A DNA stretch of 8,160 bases from Oscillospiraceae bacterium (GCA_016302405.1 JAEDNR010000083.1:1-8160), one strand, 5' to 3'. Positions 1 through 6,380 are shown, numbered from the stretch's first letter. Translations and numbers: made by a program. Notes: generated by a model not told the origin, from the letters alone.

Positions 1-51
1 TGGCACAAAATCTCTCGCTGAGCTTCCTTGCCGAATTATGCGGTGTTGCCT

Positions 52-1485
52 TTATTTATGCTTACCTTCCCGCTGGGAGAGCTTTCCTTCAAAGCGGTCC
101 TTTGCGGTGCTGATGGGAATTGCAGTGGGATACTGGCCGCTGAAGCAGGCGTGGCAGTAATCCGCCGATCCGATCATTTCCGTCAGATCCTCCAGGGCCA
201 GATACCCCAGGCTGTCCGCGCCGATGATGGAAGCGATTTCCTCCACCGTATGGTGGCAGGCAATGAGGTGGTCCCGGGAATCAATATCCGTTCCGTAGTA
301 GCAGGGGTTGCGGAAAGGGGGAGAGGAAATGCGCATGTGGATTTCCCTGGCGCCTGCCTCCCGGAGCAGTCCCACGATCTGTCCGCTGGTAGTGCCCCGG
401 ACAATGGAGTCGTCAATCAGGACGATCCGCTTCCCCTCCACCTCATCCCGGATGGGGCTGAGCTTGATCTTCACCTGGTCAACCCGCTGGCCCTGGCCGG
501 GAGAAATAAAGGTACGCCCGATATACTTGTTCTTGATGAAGCCCAGGCCAAAGGGAATGCCGGATTCTTCCGCATAGCCGATGGCGGCATCCAGCCCCGA
601 GTCCGGTACGCCTACAACCAGATCCGCGTCAACGCTGTGCCGCTTTGCCAGCAGCCGTCCGGCGTTTTTCCGTGCGGCATGGACGCTGACGCCGTCGATG
701 ACCGAGTCGGGACGGGCAAAATAGATGTATTCAAAAATACAGGCCCGCCTTTCCGCGGTGCCGCAGTGGGTCCTGTCGGCGTGGACCCCGGCTTCGTCAA
801 AGGTCAGGATCTCCCCGGGCAGCAGGTCCCGCTGGAATTTTGCCCCTACAGCTGCAAGAGCGCAGCTTTCGGAAGCCACAACATGGACGCCATCTGCCGT
901 GATACCGTAACACAGAGGGCGGAAGCCGTGGGGATCCCGGGCGGCGATCATTTTGGCAGAGGACATGAGTACCAGGGAAAAGGCGCCGTCCAGCTCATTC
1001 ATGGCCCGGCTGACAGCAACCTCAATGGATGCGGTTTTCAGACGCTGCTGAGTAATGATATAGGCAATAATCTCCGTATCGCTGGTGCTGTGGAAGATGG
1101 CGCCGCCCAGCTCCAGGGCGCTGCGCAGCTCATAGGCATTGCTCAGGTTGCCGTTGTGGGCCAGAGCCAGCTTGCCTTTCTGATGGTTGACCACAATGGG
1201 CTGGCAGTTTTCCCGGTTGTTGCCGCCGGTGGTGCCATAGCGTACATGCCCGATAGCCATTGTCCCTTTGGGGAACCGCCCCAGAACCTCCCGGGAAAAA
1301 ACATCGTTCACTGTGCCCAAGTCCCGGTGGGAAGAAAAAACGCCGTCGTCATTGACGACAATGCCGCAGCTTTCCTGTCCCCGGTGCTGCAGGGCGTAGA
1401 GCCCGTAATACGCAAGTCCCGCAAGGTCGGCACTCTGGGTGCTGTACACACCGAACACGCCGCATTCTTCATGTATTTCTGCCAT
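52..1485 (-). CDS. purF: Amidophosphoribosyltransferase (glutamine PRPP amidotransferase)
   Basis: First committed step of de novo purine synthesis in the cytoplasm: PRPP plus glutamine gives 5-phosphoribosylamine, glutamate and pyrophosphate. The protein has 477 residues, a normal length. The N-terminal Ntn-hydrolase glutaminase half starts MAEIHEECGVFG; Cys8 is the expected nucleophile, so a 7-residue propeptide would be removed, as in Bacillus-type enzymes. Further glutaminase marks are HRGQES (34-39), RYGTTG (82-87) and HNGNLSN (110-116). The phosphoribosyltransferase half carries the PRPP loop VLIDDSIVRGTT (355-366). Cys249, Cys395 and the pair Cys444/Cys447 match the four cysteines that hold the 4Fe-4S cluster in the Bacillus subtilis type, so an oxygen-sensitive Fe-S enzyme is inferred. 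The ATG is preceded by AGGAAGGGG at 1492-1500. It has its own promoter and a hairpin leader; no other purine gene is visible next to it. Confidence 0.97.
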   Translation of the reverse strand: MAEIHEECGVFGVYSTQSADLAGLAYYGLYALQHRGQESCGIVVNDDGVFSSHRDLGTVNDVFSREVLGRFPKGTMAIGHVRYGTTGGNNRENCQPIVVNHQKGKLALAHNGNLSNAYELRSALELGGAIFHSTSDTEIIAYIITQQRLKTASIEVAVSRAMNELDGAFSLVLMSSAKMIAARDPHGFRPLCYGITADGVHVVASESCALAAVGAKFQRDLLPGEILTFDEAGVHADRTHCGTAERRACIFEYIYFARPDSVIDGVSVHAARKNAGRLLAKRHSVDADLVVGVPDSGLDAAIGYAEESGIPFGLGFIKNKYIGRTFISPGQGQRVDQVKIKLSPIRDEVEGKRIVLIDDSIVRGTTSGQIVGLLREAGAREIHMRISSPPFRNPCYYGTDIDSRDHLIACHHTVEEIASIIGADSLGYLALEDLTEMIGSADYCHACFSGQYPTAIPISTAKDRFEGKLSQREGKHK

Positions 1486-1501
1486 GGTGTTCCCCTTCCT
1501 G

Positions 1502-1560
1502 AAAAAAAGATAAAGCGCTCACCCGGGGCAGAGAATACCTCTGTCCGGATGAGCGCCTTT
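1502..1560 (-). terminator. Terminator-like hairpin in the purF leader (candidate attenuator)
   Basis: On the minus strand a long stem-loop is followed by a U-run. The outer stem pairs 1512-1521 with 1550-1560 (core GCGCTCA/TGAGCGC plus AAA/TTT, one bulged base at 1557). Next come a G-U pair and CCGG (1523-1526 with 1545-1548). An upper stem pairs CAGAG (1529-1533) with CTCTG (1539-1543) around a 5-base loop. Seven U residues (1502-1508) follow, then the purF ribosome binding site. It lies downstream of the predicted purF start of transcription, so it could end transcripts before purF. It could also be the terminator of the upstream fruK operon, but its place between promoter and ribosome binding site argues for attenuation. 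No purine riboswitch core is seen. Confidence 0.75.
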
Positions 1561-1574
1561 ACTCACTGAAACCT

Positions 1575-1603
1575 ATCATAACACAGAAAGCGCTGTTTTA
1601 CAA
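1575..1603 (-). promoter_or_regulatory. Probable purF promoter
   Basis: On the minus strand, TTGTAA (1598-1603) and TATGAT (1575-1580) are separated by 17 bases. This matches the sigma-A consensus at 4 of 6 and 5 of 6 positions. The predicted transcription start is near 1568, giving a leader of about 83 bases that begins just before the hairpin at 1512-1560. The leader is too short to hold both that hairpin and a purine aptamer. Prediction by eye only. Confidence 0.6.
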
Positions 1604-1616
1604 CGGGCAATATCCA

Positions 1617-1649
1617 CAGCTTTTTACGCCCAAAGATGGGAGAAAGCTG
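1617..1649 (-). terminator. Stem-loop just after fruK, weak terminator candidate
   Basis: CAGCTTT (1617-1623) pairs with AAAGCTG (1643-1649), and an inner CCCA/TGGG stem (1629-1632 with 1637-1640) has a 4-base loop. It begins 10 bases after the fruK stop codon in the direction of transcription. No U-run follows on the minus strand, so it may stabilise the 3' end or act as a weak or factor-dependent terminator rather than a classical intrinsic one. Confidence 0.35.
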
Positions 1650-1659
1650 TCTATTCCTA

Positions 1660-2565
1660 TTAGATGAGTTGGGCAAATACCCTTTCCACTTCTTCCCGGG
1701 TCGCCAGGTACCGGGAAAAGGCGCTGGCGCTTCCCGCGGCAACACCCATGCGGAAAGCGTGGCCGTAGTCATGCCGCTCCTGCCACCCGGCCAGAAATCC
1801 GGCGACCATGGAGTCTCCGGCGCCTACGGCGTTCACCAGGGTCCCCTTGGGAGCGGGGGTCAGATGGACGCTGCCATCCTCGGCAACAAGCACGGCGCCC
1901 CGTCCGGCCATGGAGATAAGAACATTCCTTGCGCCCTGCTCCTGCAGCTTACGGGCGTAGGGGATAACGGCTTCCCGGGTGGACAACGTGACGCCGAAGA
2001 GCTCCCCAAGCTCGTGATTATTGGGCTTAATCAGGAAAGGCCTGTAGCGCAGTACATTAAGCAGCAGCTGCTTTGTGGCATCCACCACAAAGGTGACCCC
2101 CTTTGCATAGAGCCTTTCCATAATGTCACAGTAAATGGAAGATGGCATGGAAGCGGGAATGGAACCGGCGAGAACCAGAGTGTCTTTATCCGTCAGCGTG
2201 TCCAGCTTTTCGTACAGGGCATCCAGCTGCGCCCTGCCGATGCTTGGCCCCATGCCGTTGATCTCGGTGCCGTCAATGGAGCGAAGCTTCAGATTGATGC
2301 GGGAAATGCCCTCCGGTATGGAAATGAACTGGGCGCGTATTCCCATCTCGGCCACCTGACGGCGGATCTCCTCACCGGTGAACCCGGCAATGAAGCCGAG
2401 AGCGGTATTCTCGATACCAAGGTTTTGGAGGACGATGGAGACATTTATGCCCTTTCCGCCAGCCATCATCTGCTCCGAGCAGGTGCGGTTCGTCATTCCC
2501 AGACGGAAATCCTCCACATCTACAATATAGTCCAGGGACGGGTTGAAGGTAACGGTATAGACCAT
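1660..2565 (-). CDS. fruK: 1-phosphofructokinase, PfkB/ribokinase family
   Basis: ATP-dependent sugar-phosphate kinase, most likely making fructose 1,6-bisphosphate from fructose 1-phosphate in the cytoplasm. With this start it has 301 residues, the usual length. It opens with MVYTVTFNPSLDY, the N-terminal pattern of FruK/LacC enzymes. PfkB signature 1 is seen as AGGKGINVS (35-43), a KPNNHEL segment at 180-186, and signature 2 as NAVGAGDSMVAGF (245-257) with Asp251 as expected catalytic base. Tagatose-6-phosphate kinase (LacC) is the main alternative, since the families are hard to tell apart. The frame could begin at a GTG at 2571, but the AAGGAGGAA site lies directly against it; the ATG at 2565 has an 8-base spacing and is preferred. 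It is the last gene after cbiQ and cbiO. The common partners fruA (PTS) and fruR are absent here, which is unusual for fruK. Confidence 0.88.
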   Translation of the reverse strand: MVYTVTFNPSLDYIVDVEDFRLGMTNRTCSEQMMAGGKGINVSIVLQNLGIENTALGFIAGFTGEEIRRQVAEMGIRAQFISIPEGISRINLKLRSIDGTEINGMGPSIGRAQLDALYEKLDTLTDKDTLVLAGSIPASMPSSIYCDIMERLYAKGVTFVVDATKQLLLNVLRYRPFLIKPNNHELGELFGVTLSTREAVIPYARKLQEQGARNVLISMAGRGAVLVAEDGSVHLTPAPKGTLVNAVGAGDSMVAGFLAGWQERHDYGHAFRMGVAAGSASAFSRYLATREEVERVFAQLI

Positions 2566-2571
2566 GGACAC

Positions 2572-2580
2572 TTCCTCCTT
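2572..2580 (-). promoter_or_regulatory. Ribosome binding site that fixes the fruK start
   Basis: The minus strand reads AAGGAGGAA here. GGAGG ends 8 bases before the ATG at 2565 but only 2 bases before the in-frame GTG at 2571. This makes the ATG the likely start and shortens the longest reading frame by two residues. Confidence 0.8.
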
Positions 2581-2592
2581 TTGTGATGGCTT

Positions 2593-3318
2593 TTATTTGT
2601 GCCTGCCCTGCAGGCAGAATGGCAGTTCCATCCGGTTTGCTTCCAGAAGCGCCTTGTCCCGGAGAATCGTTTCGGCGCTGCCGTCGGCAACGATCTTTCC
2701 GTGGGAGAGCAGGATGACCCGTCCGCAGGTGTCGAGGATCATGTCCAGATCGTGGGAGGCAATGAGCTTTGTCTGGGGAAGCCGGTTGATGGTGTTGATC
2801 ACCGTACGCCGGTTCACCGGATCCAGGGCCGTGGAGGGTTCGTCCATCAAAATGACCTTCGGCTCCATGGCAAGAATGGTGGCGATGGCCGCCATCCTCT
2901 TTTCCCCGCCGGATATTTTGTGGTTGTAGCGGTGCTTCAGCTCCGCAAGGCCCAGCTGGTTCAGAACGGCATCCACCCGCTGCTCTGCCTGTTCCTTGCT
3001 CAGGCCGTAGTTTCTGGGGCCGAAGATCATGTCCTCATAGACCGTGGGCATGAACATCTGGTTATCGGAATCCTGAAGTACAAAGCCCACGGTCTGCCGG
3101 ATTTTTGGCAGATTTTGTTTATTCATTTCCAAACCTGCGACCCGGATTTGTCCCTGACCGGAAAGAAGACCCAGCAGCAGCTTCATAATGGTGGACTTAC
3201 CTGCGCCGTTAGCGCCGATCAGGCCCACGCTTTCCCCCTTGGATATGGAAAAACTCAGGTTTTCCACCACCGGGGAAGTTCCGTCATAGGAAAAGGATAC
3301 GTTTTGGAATTCGATCAT
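2593..3318 (-). CDS. cbiO: ECF-type transporter ATP-binding protein, CbiO/EcfA family
   Basis: ATPase subunit that powers an energy-coupling factor importer at the inner face of the membrane. The 241 residues hold all ABC motifs: Walker A GANGAGKST (35-43), Q-loop LQDSDNQMF (81-89), signature ISGGEKR (135-141), Walker B VILMDEP (155-161), D-loop ALDP (164-167) and switch His189. The DxDNQ form of the Q-loop is typical of CbiO/EcfA proteins. The reading frame stays open 50 codons further upstream, but that part is the cbiQ sequence in another frame; the ATG at 3318 starts the recognisable domain (MIEFQNVSFSYDG), is preceded by GGGGTG, and lies 4 bases after the cbiQ stop, so translation is probably coupled. 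Only one ATPase gene is present, suggesting a homodimer as in the Co/Ni (CbiMNQO) type. The substrate cannot be read from this subunit. Confidence 0.92.
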   Translation of the reverse strand: MIEFQNVSFSYDGTSPVVENLSFSISKGESVGLIGANGAGKSTIMKLLLGLLSGQGQIRVAGLEMNKQNLPKIRQTVGFVLQDSDNQMFMPTVYEDMIFGPRNYGLSKEQAEQRVDAVLNQLGLAELKHRYNHKISGGEKRMAAIATILAMEPKVILMDEPSTALDPVNRRTVINTINRLPQTKLIASHDLDMILDTCGRVILLSHGKIVADGSAETILRDKALLEANRMELPFCLQGRHK

Positions 3319-3322
3319 GTTT

Positions 3323-4126
3323 TCACCCCACGAACAAGCTGCCAAGAAGGCCGGGAATATCAAAAAATCTGGCGCATAAGAATGCCGCTGCCCAGGCTGC
3401 CGTATACAGAAAATCCTGGAAGCGGAACGATGGAATATCGGCGTAAAAGAAATTACCGGTAAAGCCACGAAGCACCATACTACCGTAAAGCTCCTCCGCC
3501 CGGTCCATGCTGCGCATCAGCAGCTGGCCCAGAAAGGATCCCCAGGCGGAAATATGGATCCCTTTCTGCCCGGGGGCGCGGAGGCTGTAGGCTTCCGTCA
3601 TAACAGTAACCTCCTCCAACATGACCCCGATATAGCGGTAGGTCAGAAGCAGCAGGGTGGTCAGAATCCCCGGTACATGGAGCTTGCGCAGAGCGGCACA
3701 GATAGCGTCAATGGAGGTGGTGGCGATGAGCAGAAAGGACGCCATCAAAGAGAAAATCCCCTTGAGCATCAACGTCACCATGGAAACAAAGCCGCCGGTC
3801 ACAGTGATGGTCCCCAGCTGCATCAGCGGGGTATGGTCCAGAAAGGGGTTGGCAAGTCCTACAGCGCAGACCAGGGGCAGCACAATGCGGAGCTTGTAAA
3901 AACAAAGTCCCACCGGAATTCCGGACACCTGAAAGGCAATGACGGGGTAGAGCACCATCATCACCAGTCCGGAAAAATTATACTTGGGAAAGGAAACAGT
4001 AACGGCAATGTAGAGGACCGTCACCAAAAGCTTGCACAATGGGTGCAGCGCGTGAATGGGAGAGCATTCTGCCGCCAGAGCGTCCATTTCCCGAAGCTCC
4101 GACTGGGCCTTGAACAGTTTATTCAT
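3323..4126 (-). CDS. cbiQ: ECF transporter transmembrane (T) component, CbiQ/EcfT family
   Basis: Integral membrane protein that couples the CbiO ATPase to a substrate-binding S component. It has 267 residues, a usual length. The opening segment SPIHALHPLCKLL (22-34) is typical of the family. Hydrophobic stretches lie at roughly 32-47, 52-70, 78-95, 110-137, 152-170 and 238-256. Two coupling motifs of the A-R-G type appear as SLRAPG (181-186) and VLRGFTG (218-224) around the amphipathic segment LLMRSMDRAEELYGSM. The ATG has AAGGAG 7 bases upstream. It is the first gene of a probable cbiQ-cbiO-fruK operon. The usual cobalt partners cbiM and cbiN are not beside it, and its leader of about 45 bases has no room for a cobalamin riboswitch, so cobalt or nickel specificity is only a guess; it could serve another S component encoded elsewhere. 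Confidence 0.88.
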   Translation of the reverse strand: MNKLFKAQSELREMDALAAECSPIHALHPLCKLLVTVLYIAVTVSFPKYNFSGLVMMVLYPVIAFQVSGIPVGLCFYKLRIVLPLVCAVGLANPFLDHTPLMQLGTITVTGGFVSMVTLMLKGIFSLMASFLLIATTSIDAICAALRKLHVPGILTTLLLLTYRYIGVMLEEVTVMTEAYSLRAPGQKGIHISAWGSFLGQLLMRSMDRAEELYGSMVLRGFTGNFFYADIPSFRFQDFLYTAAWAAAFLCARFFDIPGLLGSLFVG

Positions 4127-4177
4127 AGCAGTGCTCCTTGCAAAGGATTCAGCGGTATCCGTGTGAATGCGGTTTCC

Positions 4178-4206
4178 ATTATATCACGAATCACCCGCTT
4201 TTTCTA
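4178..4206 (-). promoter_or_regulatory. Probable promoter of the cbiQ-cbiO-fruK operon
   Basis: On the minus strand there is a perfect TATAAT (4178-4183) with an extended TG element (TGATATAAT). A weak TAGAAA (4201-4206) lies 17 bases upstream. The predicted start near 4171 gives a leader of about 45 bases with no sign of a riboswitch. Confidence 0.7.
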
Positions 4207-4251
4207 CCACACATCTGGCTCCATTGTATCAGTGCGGAATCGGTATTGGAA

Positions 4252-4264
4252 CCCCCCGGGGGGG
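4252..4264. repeat. C6G7 homopolymer pair between divergent promoters
   Basis: Six C followed by seven G form a 12-base palindrome plus one extra G, roughly midway between the cbiQ promoter (-35 at 4201-4206) and the permease promoter (-35 at 4310-4315). The rest of the 292-base gap (4127-4418) holds only these promoters and ribosome binding sites; I see no gene in it. The tract is followed on the plus strand by a short T-run (4268-4273). Confidence 0.9.
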
Positions 4265-4309
4265 ATGTTTTTTGCGGAAATCAAAAAAGAGGAATGCTGG
4301 GAATTGGGA

Positions 4310-4338
4310 TTGAAAAACGGAATGGATTCTGGTAAGAT
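4310..4338 (+). promoter_or_regulatory. Probable promoter of the AEC permease gene
   Basis: TTGAAA (4310-4315) and TAAGAT (4333-4338) are spaced by 17 bases. The -10 box is preceded by TGG, an extended -10 element. The predicted start near 4345 gives a leader of about 74 bases. It is divergent from the cbiQ promoter, with about 100 bases between the two -35 boxes. Confidence 0.6.
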
Positions 4339-4418
4339 TAGGGAAGCTCTGAATCGCCGGCGGAATGGTTTGGAGCACACGTAAACAAAATAAAAATCCC
4401 GGTATAAGGAGATAGAAG

Positions 4419-5333
4419 ATGCGCACAGAGCAAATTGTGGCAGGGCAGACCTGCGTCATGTTTCTGTATATGCTGGTGGGCTTTGTCCTTTCCCGCTCGG
4501 GAAAGCTGACGGAGCAGGGCAGTAAGGATCTGGCAGGGATCCTCATTGCCCTGATCCTGCCTGCTGTAATCGTCAAAAGCTTCTGCGAACCCTTTTCTAC
4601 GGAAAAACTTGTGGAACTGGTTGTCAGCACCCTGGTTTCCGCCCTGGCCCTGGGACTGTGTATGGGAATTGCCAGACTGGTGTTTCCGCGGGCGCCCATT
4701 GACTTCTTCTCCGCGTCCTTTTCCAACGCGGGCTTTATGGGCATTCCCCTGGTGCAGGCCCTCTACGGGGTGGAGGCGGTCTCTTACCTGGTGGGCTACA
4801 TTGCGCTGATGAACCTTTTGCAGTGGGGTATGGGTCTGAGTGTCCTTACCGGGAAAAAGATCCGGCTGGATCTGAAAACGGTCCTGAAGAATCCTCTGCT
4901 GATTTCCCCCTTTGTCGGCCTCCTGATTTTCTGTACCGGGCTGGGGGACAAGCTTCCCGGGCCGGTTTCCACAGCTATCGGCGGTATTGCCGGGACGAAC
5001 GGTCCCGTTGCCATGATCGTACTGGGCTCCTATCTGGCAAAATCCAATTTCAGGAGCCTCTTTATGACCCTGCGGCAGTACGGGCTGTGCGCTGTCCGGC
5101 TGCTCCTGATCCCCATGGTCGTCATGGCGGTGTTTGCTTTCCTGCCGGTGGACCGGACGGTCCGGCTGGCGGTCTTTATCGCCTCCGCCGCGCCGGTGGG
5201 GGCCAATGTGGCGGTGTACGCCCAGCTTTTCGATCTGGACTATCCCTATGCCTGCCAGAGTGTGGCCCTGTCCACCCTTCTGTCGATCCTGACAATGCCC
5301 GTTGTGATCGTTGTCGCGTCGTTCTTCTTCTGA
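4419..5333 (+). CDS. AEC (auxin efflux carrier) family permease
   Basis: Membrane transporter of the AEC family; bacterial members move organic anions such as malate or malonate, or are uncharacterised. The 304 residues match the family's usual length and are hydrophobic throughout, consistent with about 10 membrane helices in two halves. Family marks are FSNAGFMGIPL (101-111) in the first half and APVGANVAVYAQLF (258-271) in the second, with a basic central loop (GKKIRLDLKTVLKNP, 145-159). The ATG has AAGGAG (4406-4411) 7 bases upstream. It has its own promoter and runs toward the LysR gene, so it is not in an operon within the window. The substrate cannot be read from the sequence; the neighbouring regulator could act on it, but the arrangement gives no direct support. 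Confidence 0.9.
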   Translation: MRTEQIVAGQTCVMFLYMLVGFVLSRSGKLTEQGSKDLAGILIALILPAVIVKSFCEPFSTEKLVELVVSTLVSALALGLCMGIARLVFPRAPIDFFSASFSNAGFMGIPLVQALYGVEAVSYLVGYIALMNLLQWGMGLSVLTGKKIRLDLKTVLKNPLLISPFVGLLIFCTGLGDKLPGPVSTAIGGIAGTNGPVAMIVLGSYLAKSNFRSLFMTLRQYGLCAVRLLLIPMVVMAVFAFLPVDRTVRLAVFIASAAPVGANVAVYAQLFDLDYPYACQSVALSTLLSILTMPVVIVVASFFF

Positions 5334-5358
5334 ATATCCCTTTCCTGTGAATGATCCG

Positions 5359-5378
5359 GTGCCTGCGTGGCATTTTTT
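5359..5378 (+). terminator. Weak intrinsic terminator after the AEC permease
   Basis: TGCC (5360-5363) pairs with GGCA (5369-5372) across a 5-base loop, with one extra G-T pair, and is followed by six T (5373-5378). The stem is short, but the T-run and the place 26 bases after the permease stop fit a terminator. Confidence 0.4.
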
Positions 5379-5399
5379 GGTGAAACTGGGAGGGCAGCG

Positions 5400-5425
5400 G
5401 CAGCGCTCATTTATGTGAGCGCTGC
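5400..5425. terminator. Perfect 10-bp hairpin over the 3' end of the lysR gene
   Basis: GCAGCGCTCA (5400-5409) is a perfect inverted repeat of 5416-5425 with a 6-base loop. It covers the last codons and the TGA stop of the LysR gene (5407-5409). On the plus strand it is followed by ATTTCTT, so it may be a second stop for permease transcripts. On the minus strand no U-run follows, so termination of lysR there is doubtful. Confidence 0.45.
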
Positions 5426-6297
5426 ATTTCTTCATCCATAAAGGCATTGATGCATTCTCGCAGCCGTCTGGCGGCAGGGGAGAGGAGCTTCAGATCCATG
5501 GCTGCAAGCCCGATGACCCGGTGTTCCTCGGGCTTCAGGCGCAGGACCTTGAGATTCCCCTCCAGACCTTTGGCGGTGAGGCTGGGCATGATGGAGATTC
5601 CCCGGCGGCAGGCGATCATCGCCATAATGGAGGTGTCATCCAGAACGTGACAGCTGGTGTGGTATTGCAGACCGTACTTTTTGAAGAGCATCTGTACATC
5701 GGCATCGCTGCCCTCCCGCTGAATAATGAAATGCTGGTTGCGCATTTCGTCCAGGGAGATGAAGCCGGGTTCCCGGTTGGGAAAGTCCGGGGGAACGATA
5801 CACACCAGGGGGTCCACGTACCGCCCGTCCACGGGAAGCTCGCAGGTGCAGGTGGTGGAGAGAAACCCCAGCTCCGCGAAACCGTTTTTGATCCAGTAAA
5901 TCACATCATCATAGCTTCCCTCGAAAATATTGATCCGAATATCCGGATAGGCTTCTTCAAACCGGCGGAAGATCTCCGGCATCCAGTTTGTGCAGACGCT
6001 GTTGAAAATTCCCAGGTTTACCGTTCCGATGCGCAGACCACGCAGATCATCCACGGTTTGATTCAAGGAATCCTCGCAGCCCAGAAGCTGTAAAACCGCG
6101 GGATACAGTGCCCGTCCGTTTTCCGTCAGGGTCACACCGTTTTTGGTGCGGTTGAACAGCTTGAATCCAACCTGGTTTTCGGCATCGGTCACGGCATGGC
6201 TGACAGCGGAGGGGGTCATGTTCAGGCTTTCCGCGGCTTTCAGAAAGCTGCCCTCTGTGACGACGCGGCTGAAGATGCGGCAAAAGGTCAGTGTCAT
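5407..6297 (-). CDS. LysR-type transcriptional regulator
   Basis: DNA-binding regulator of the LysR family, 296 residues, a normal length. The N-terminal winged helix-turn-helix lies at about 1-62, with the recognition region GSFLKAAESLNMTPSAVSHA (16-35) followed by FKLFNRTKNGVTLTENGRAL (45-64). A linker helix leads to a two-lobed effector domain beginning near RIGTVNLGIF (89-98), with a later segment DDTSIMAMIACRRGISIMP (220-238) typical of the family. The longest frame starts at a TTG (6312), but that codon merges into GGAGGGAG; the ATG at 6297 has this site at proper spacing and is chosen. It is divergent from brnQ with overlapping promoters, the classical layout for a LysR regulator and its target, so control of brnQ and of itself is inferred. 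The effector, perhaps an amino acid, is unknown. Confidence 0.95.
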   Translation of the reverse strand: MTLTFCRIFSRVVTEGSFLKAAESLNMTPSAVSHAVTDAENQVGFKLFNRTKNGVTLTENGRALYPAVLQLLGCEDSLNQTVDDLRGLRIGTVNLGIFNSVCTNWMPEIFRRFEEAYPDIRINIFEGSYDDVIYWIKNGFAELGFLSTTCTCELPVDGRYVDPLVCIVPPDFPNREPGFISLDEMRNQHFIIQREGSDADVQMLFKKYGLQYHTSCHVLDDTSIMAMIACRRGISIMPSLTAKGLEGNLKVLRLKPEEHRVIGLAAMDLKLLSPAARRLRECINAFMDEEMQRSHK

Positions 6298-6314
6298 GGG
6301 TACTCCCTCCAAAA

Positions 6315-6327
6315 TGAAATTAATTCA
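6315..6327. promoter_or_regulatory. T-N11-A site, possible LysR binding half
   Basis: TGAAATTAATTCA has the T-N11-A form with TGAA/TTCA symmetry that LysR proteins often bind. It lies inside the predicted lysR leader, between the promoter and ribosome binding site. The surrounding DNA is very A+T rich, so chance occurrence is quite possible. Confidence 0.25.
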
Positions 6328-6350
6328 ATTTAATAATGAGAATGTTGAGT

Positions 6351-6379
6351 TTTACTTCATATGAGAATTGTAGTACAAT
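6351..6379 (+). promoter_or_regulatory. Probable brnQ promoter
   Basis: TTTACT (6351-6356) and TACAAT (6374-6379) are separated by 17 bases and match the consensus at 4 of 6 and 5 of 6 positions. The predicted start near 6386 gives a leader of about 46 bases. That is too short for a T-box leader, a common control of branched-chain amino acid genes in Firmicutes. The -10 box lies in the right half of the palindrome 6366-6380. Confidence 0.55.
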
Positions 6380-6380
6380 T
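6366..6380. promoter_or_regulatory. Perfect 15-base palindrome, candidate operator
   Basis: AATTGTAGTACAATT is symmetric about the single base at 6373. Each arm contains the -10 hexamer of one of the two divergent promoters: the lysR box in the left arm and the brnQ box in the right arm. A nearby smaller palindrome TCATATGA lies at 6357-6364. The symmetry may mark a regulator site, or may follow from placing two TACAAT boxes back to back. Confidence 0.55.

Noticed and set aside
1..51. A next gene after purF, such as purM, at the left window edge.
   Set aside because: An AAGGA-like stretch is present on the minus strand, but no start codon at suitable spacing lies inside the window, so nothing can be called.
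1519..1566. A possible 15-codon leader peptide (GTG start at 1566, stop at 1519-1521) inside the purF hairpin.
   Set aside because: It would start within about two bases of the predicted transcript end, has no ribosome binding site, and shows no run of regulatory codons.
28..1569. A 513-codon open frame on the plus strand, opposite purF.
   Set aside because: It lies antisense to an unmistakable purF, has no recognisable domain, and is explained by the GC-rich third codon positions of purF. The same applies to the plus-strand frames at 1636-2586, 2599-3462 and 3554-4384 and the minus-strand frames at 4338-5447 and 6945-7664.
1486..1660. A purine riboswitch ahead of purF.
   Set aside because: The conserved purine aptamer core sequences are not visible on the minus strand and the leader is too short for both aptamer and hairpin.
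3319..3468. A 50-residue N-terminal extension of CbiO in the open frame.
   Set aside because: It overlaps the end of cbiQ in another frame, has no family similarity, and the ATG at 3318 has a ribosome binding site and the normal ABC start.
4127..4250. A cobalamin riboswitch ahead of cbiQ.
   Set aside because: The promoter lies only about 50-80 bases from the start codon and no B12-box-like segment is seen.
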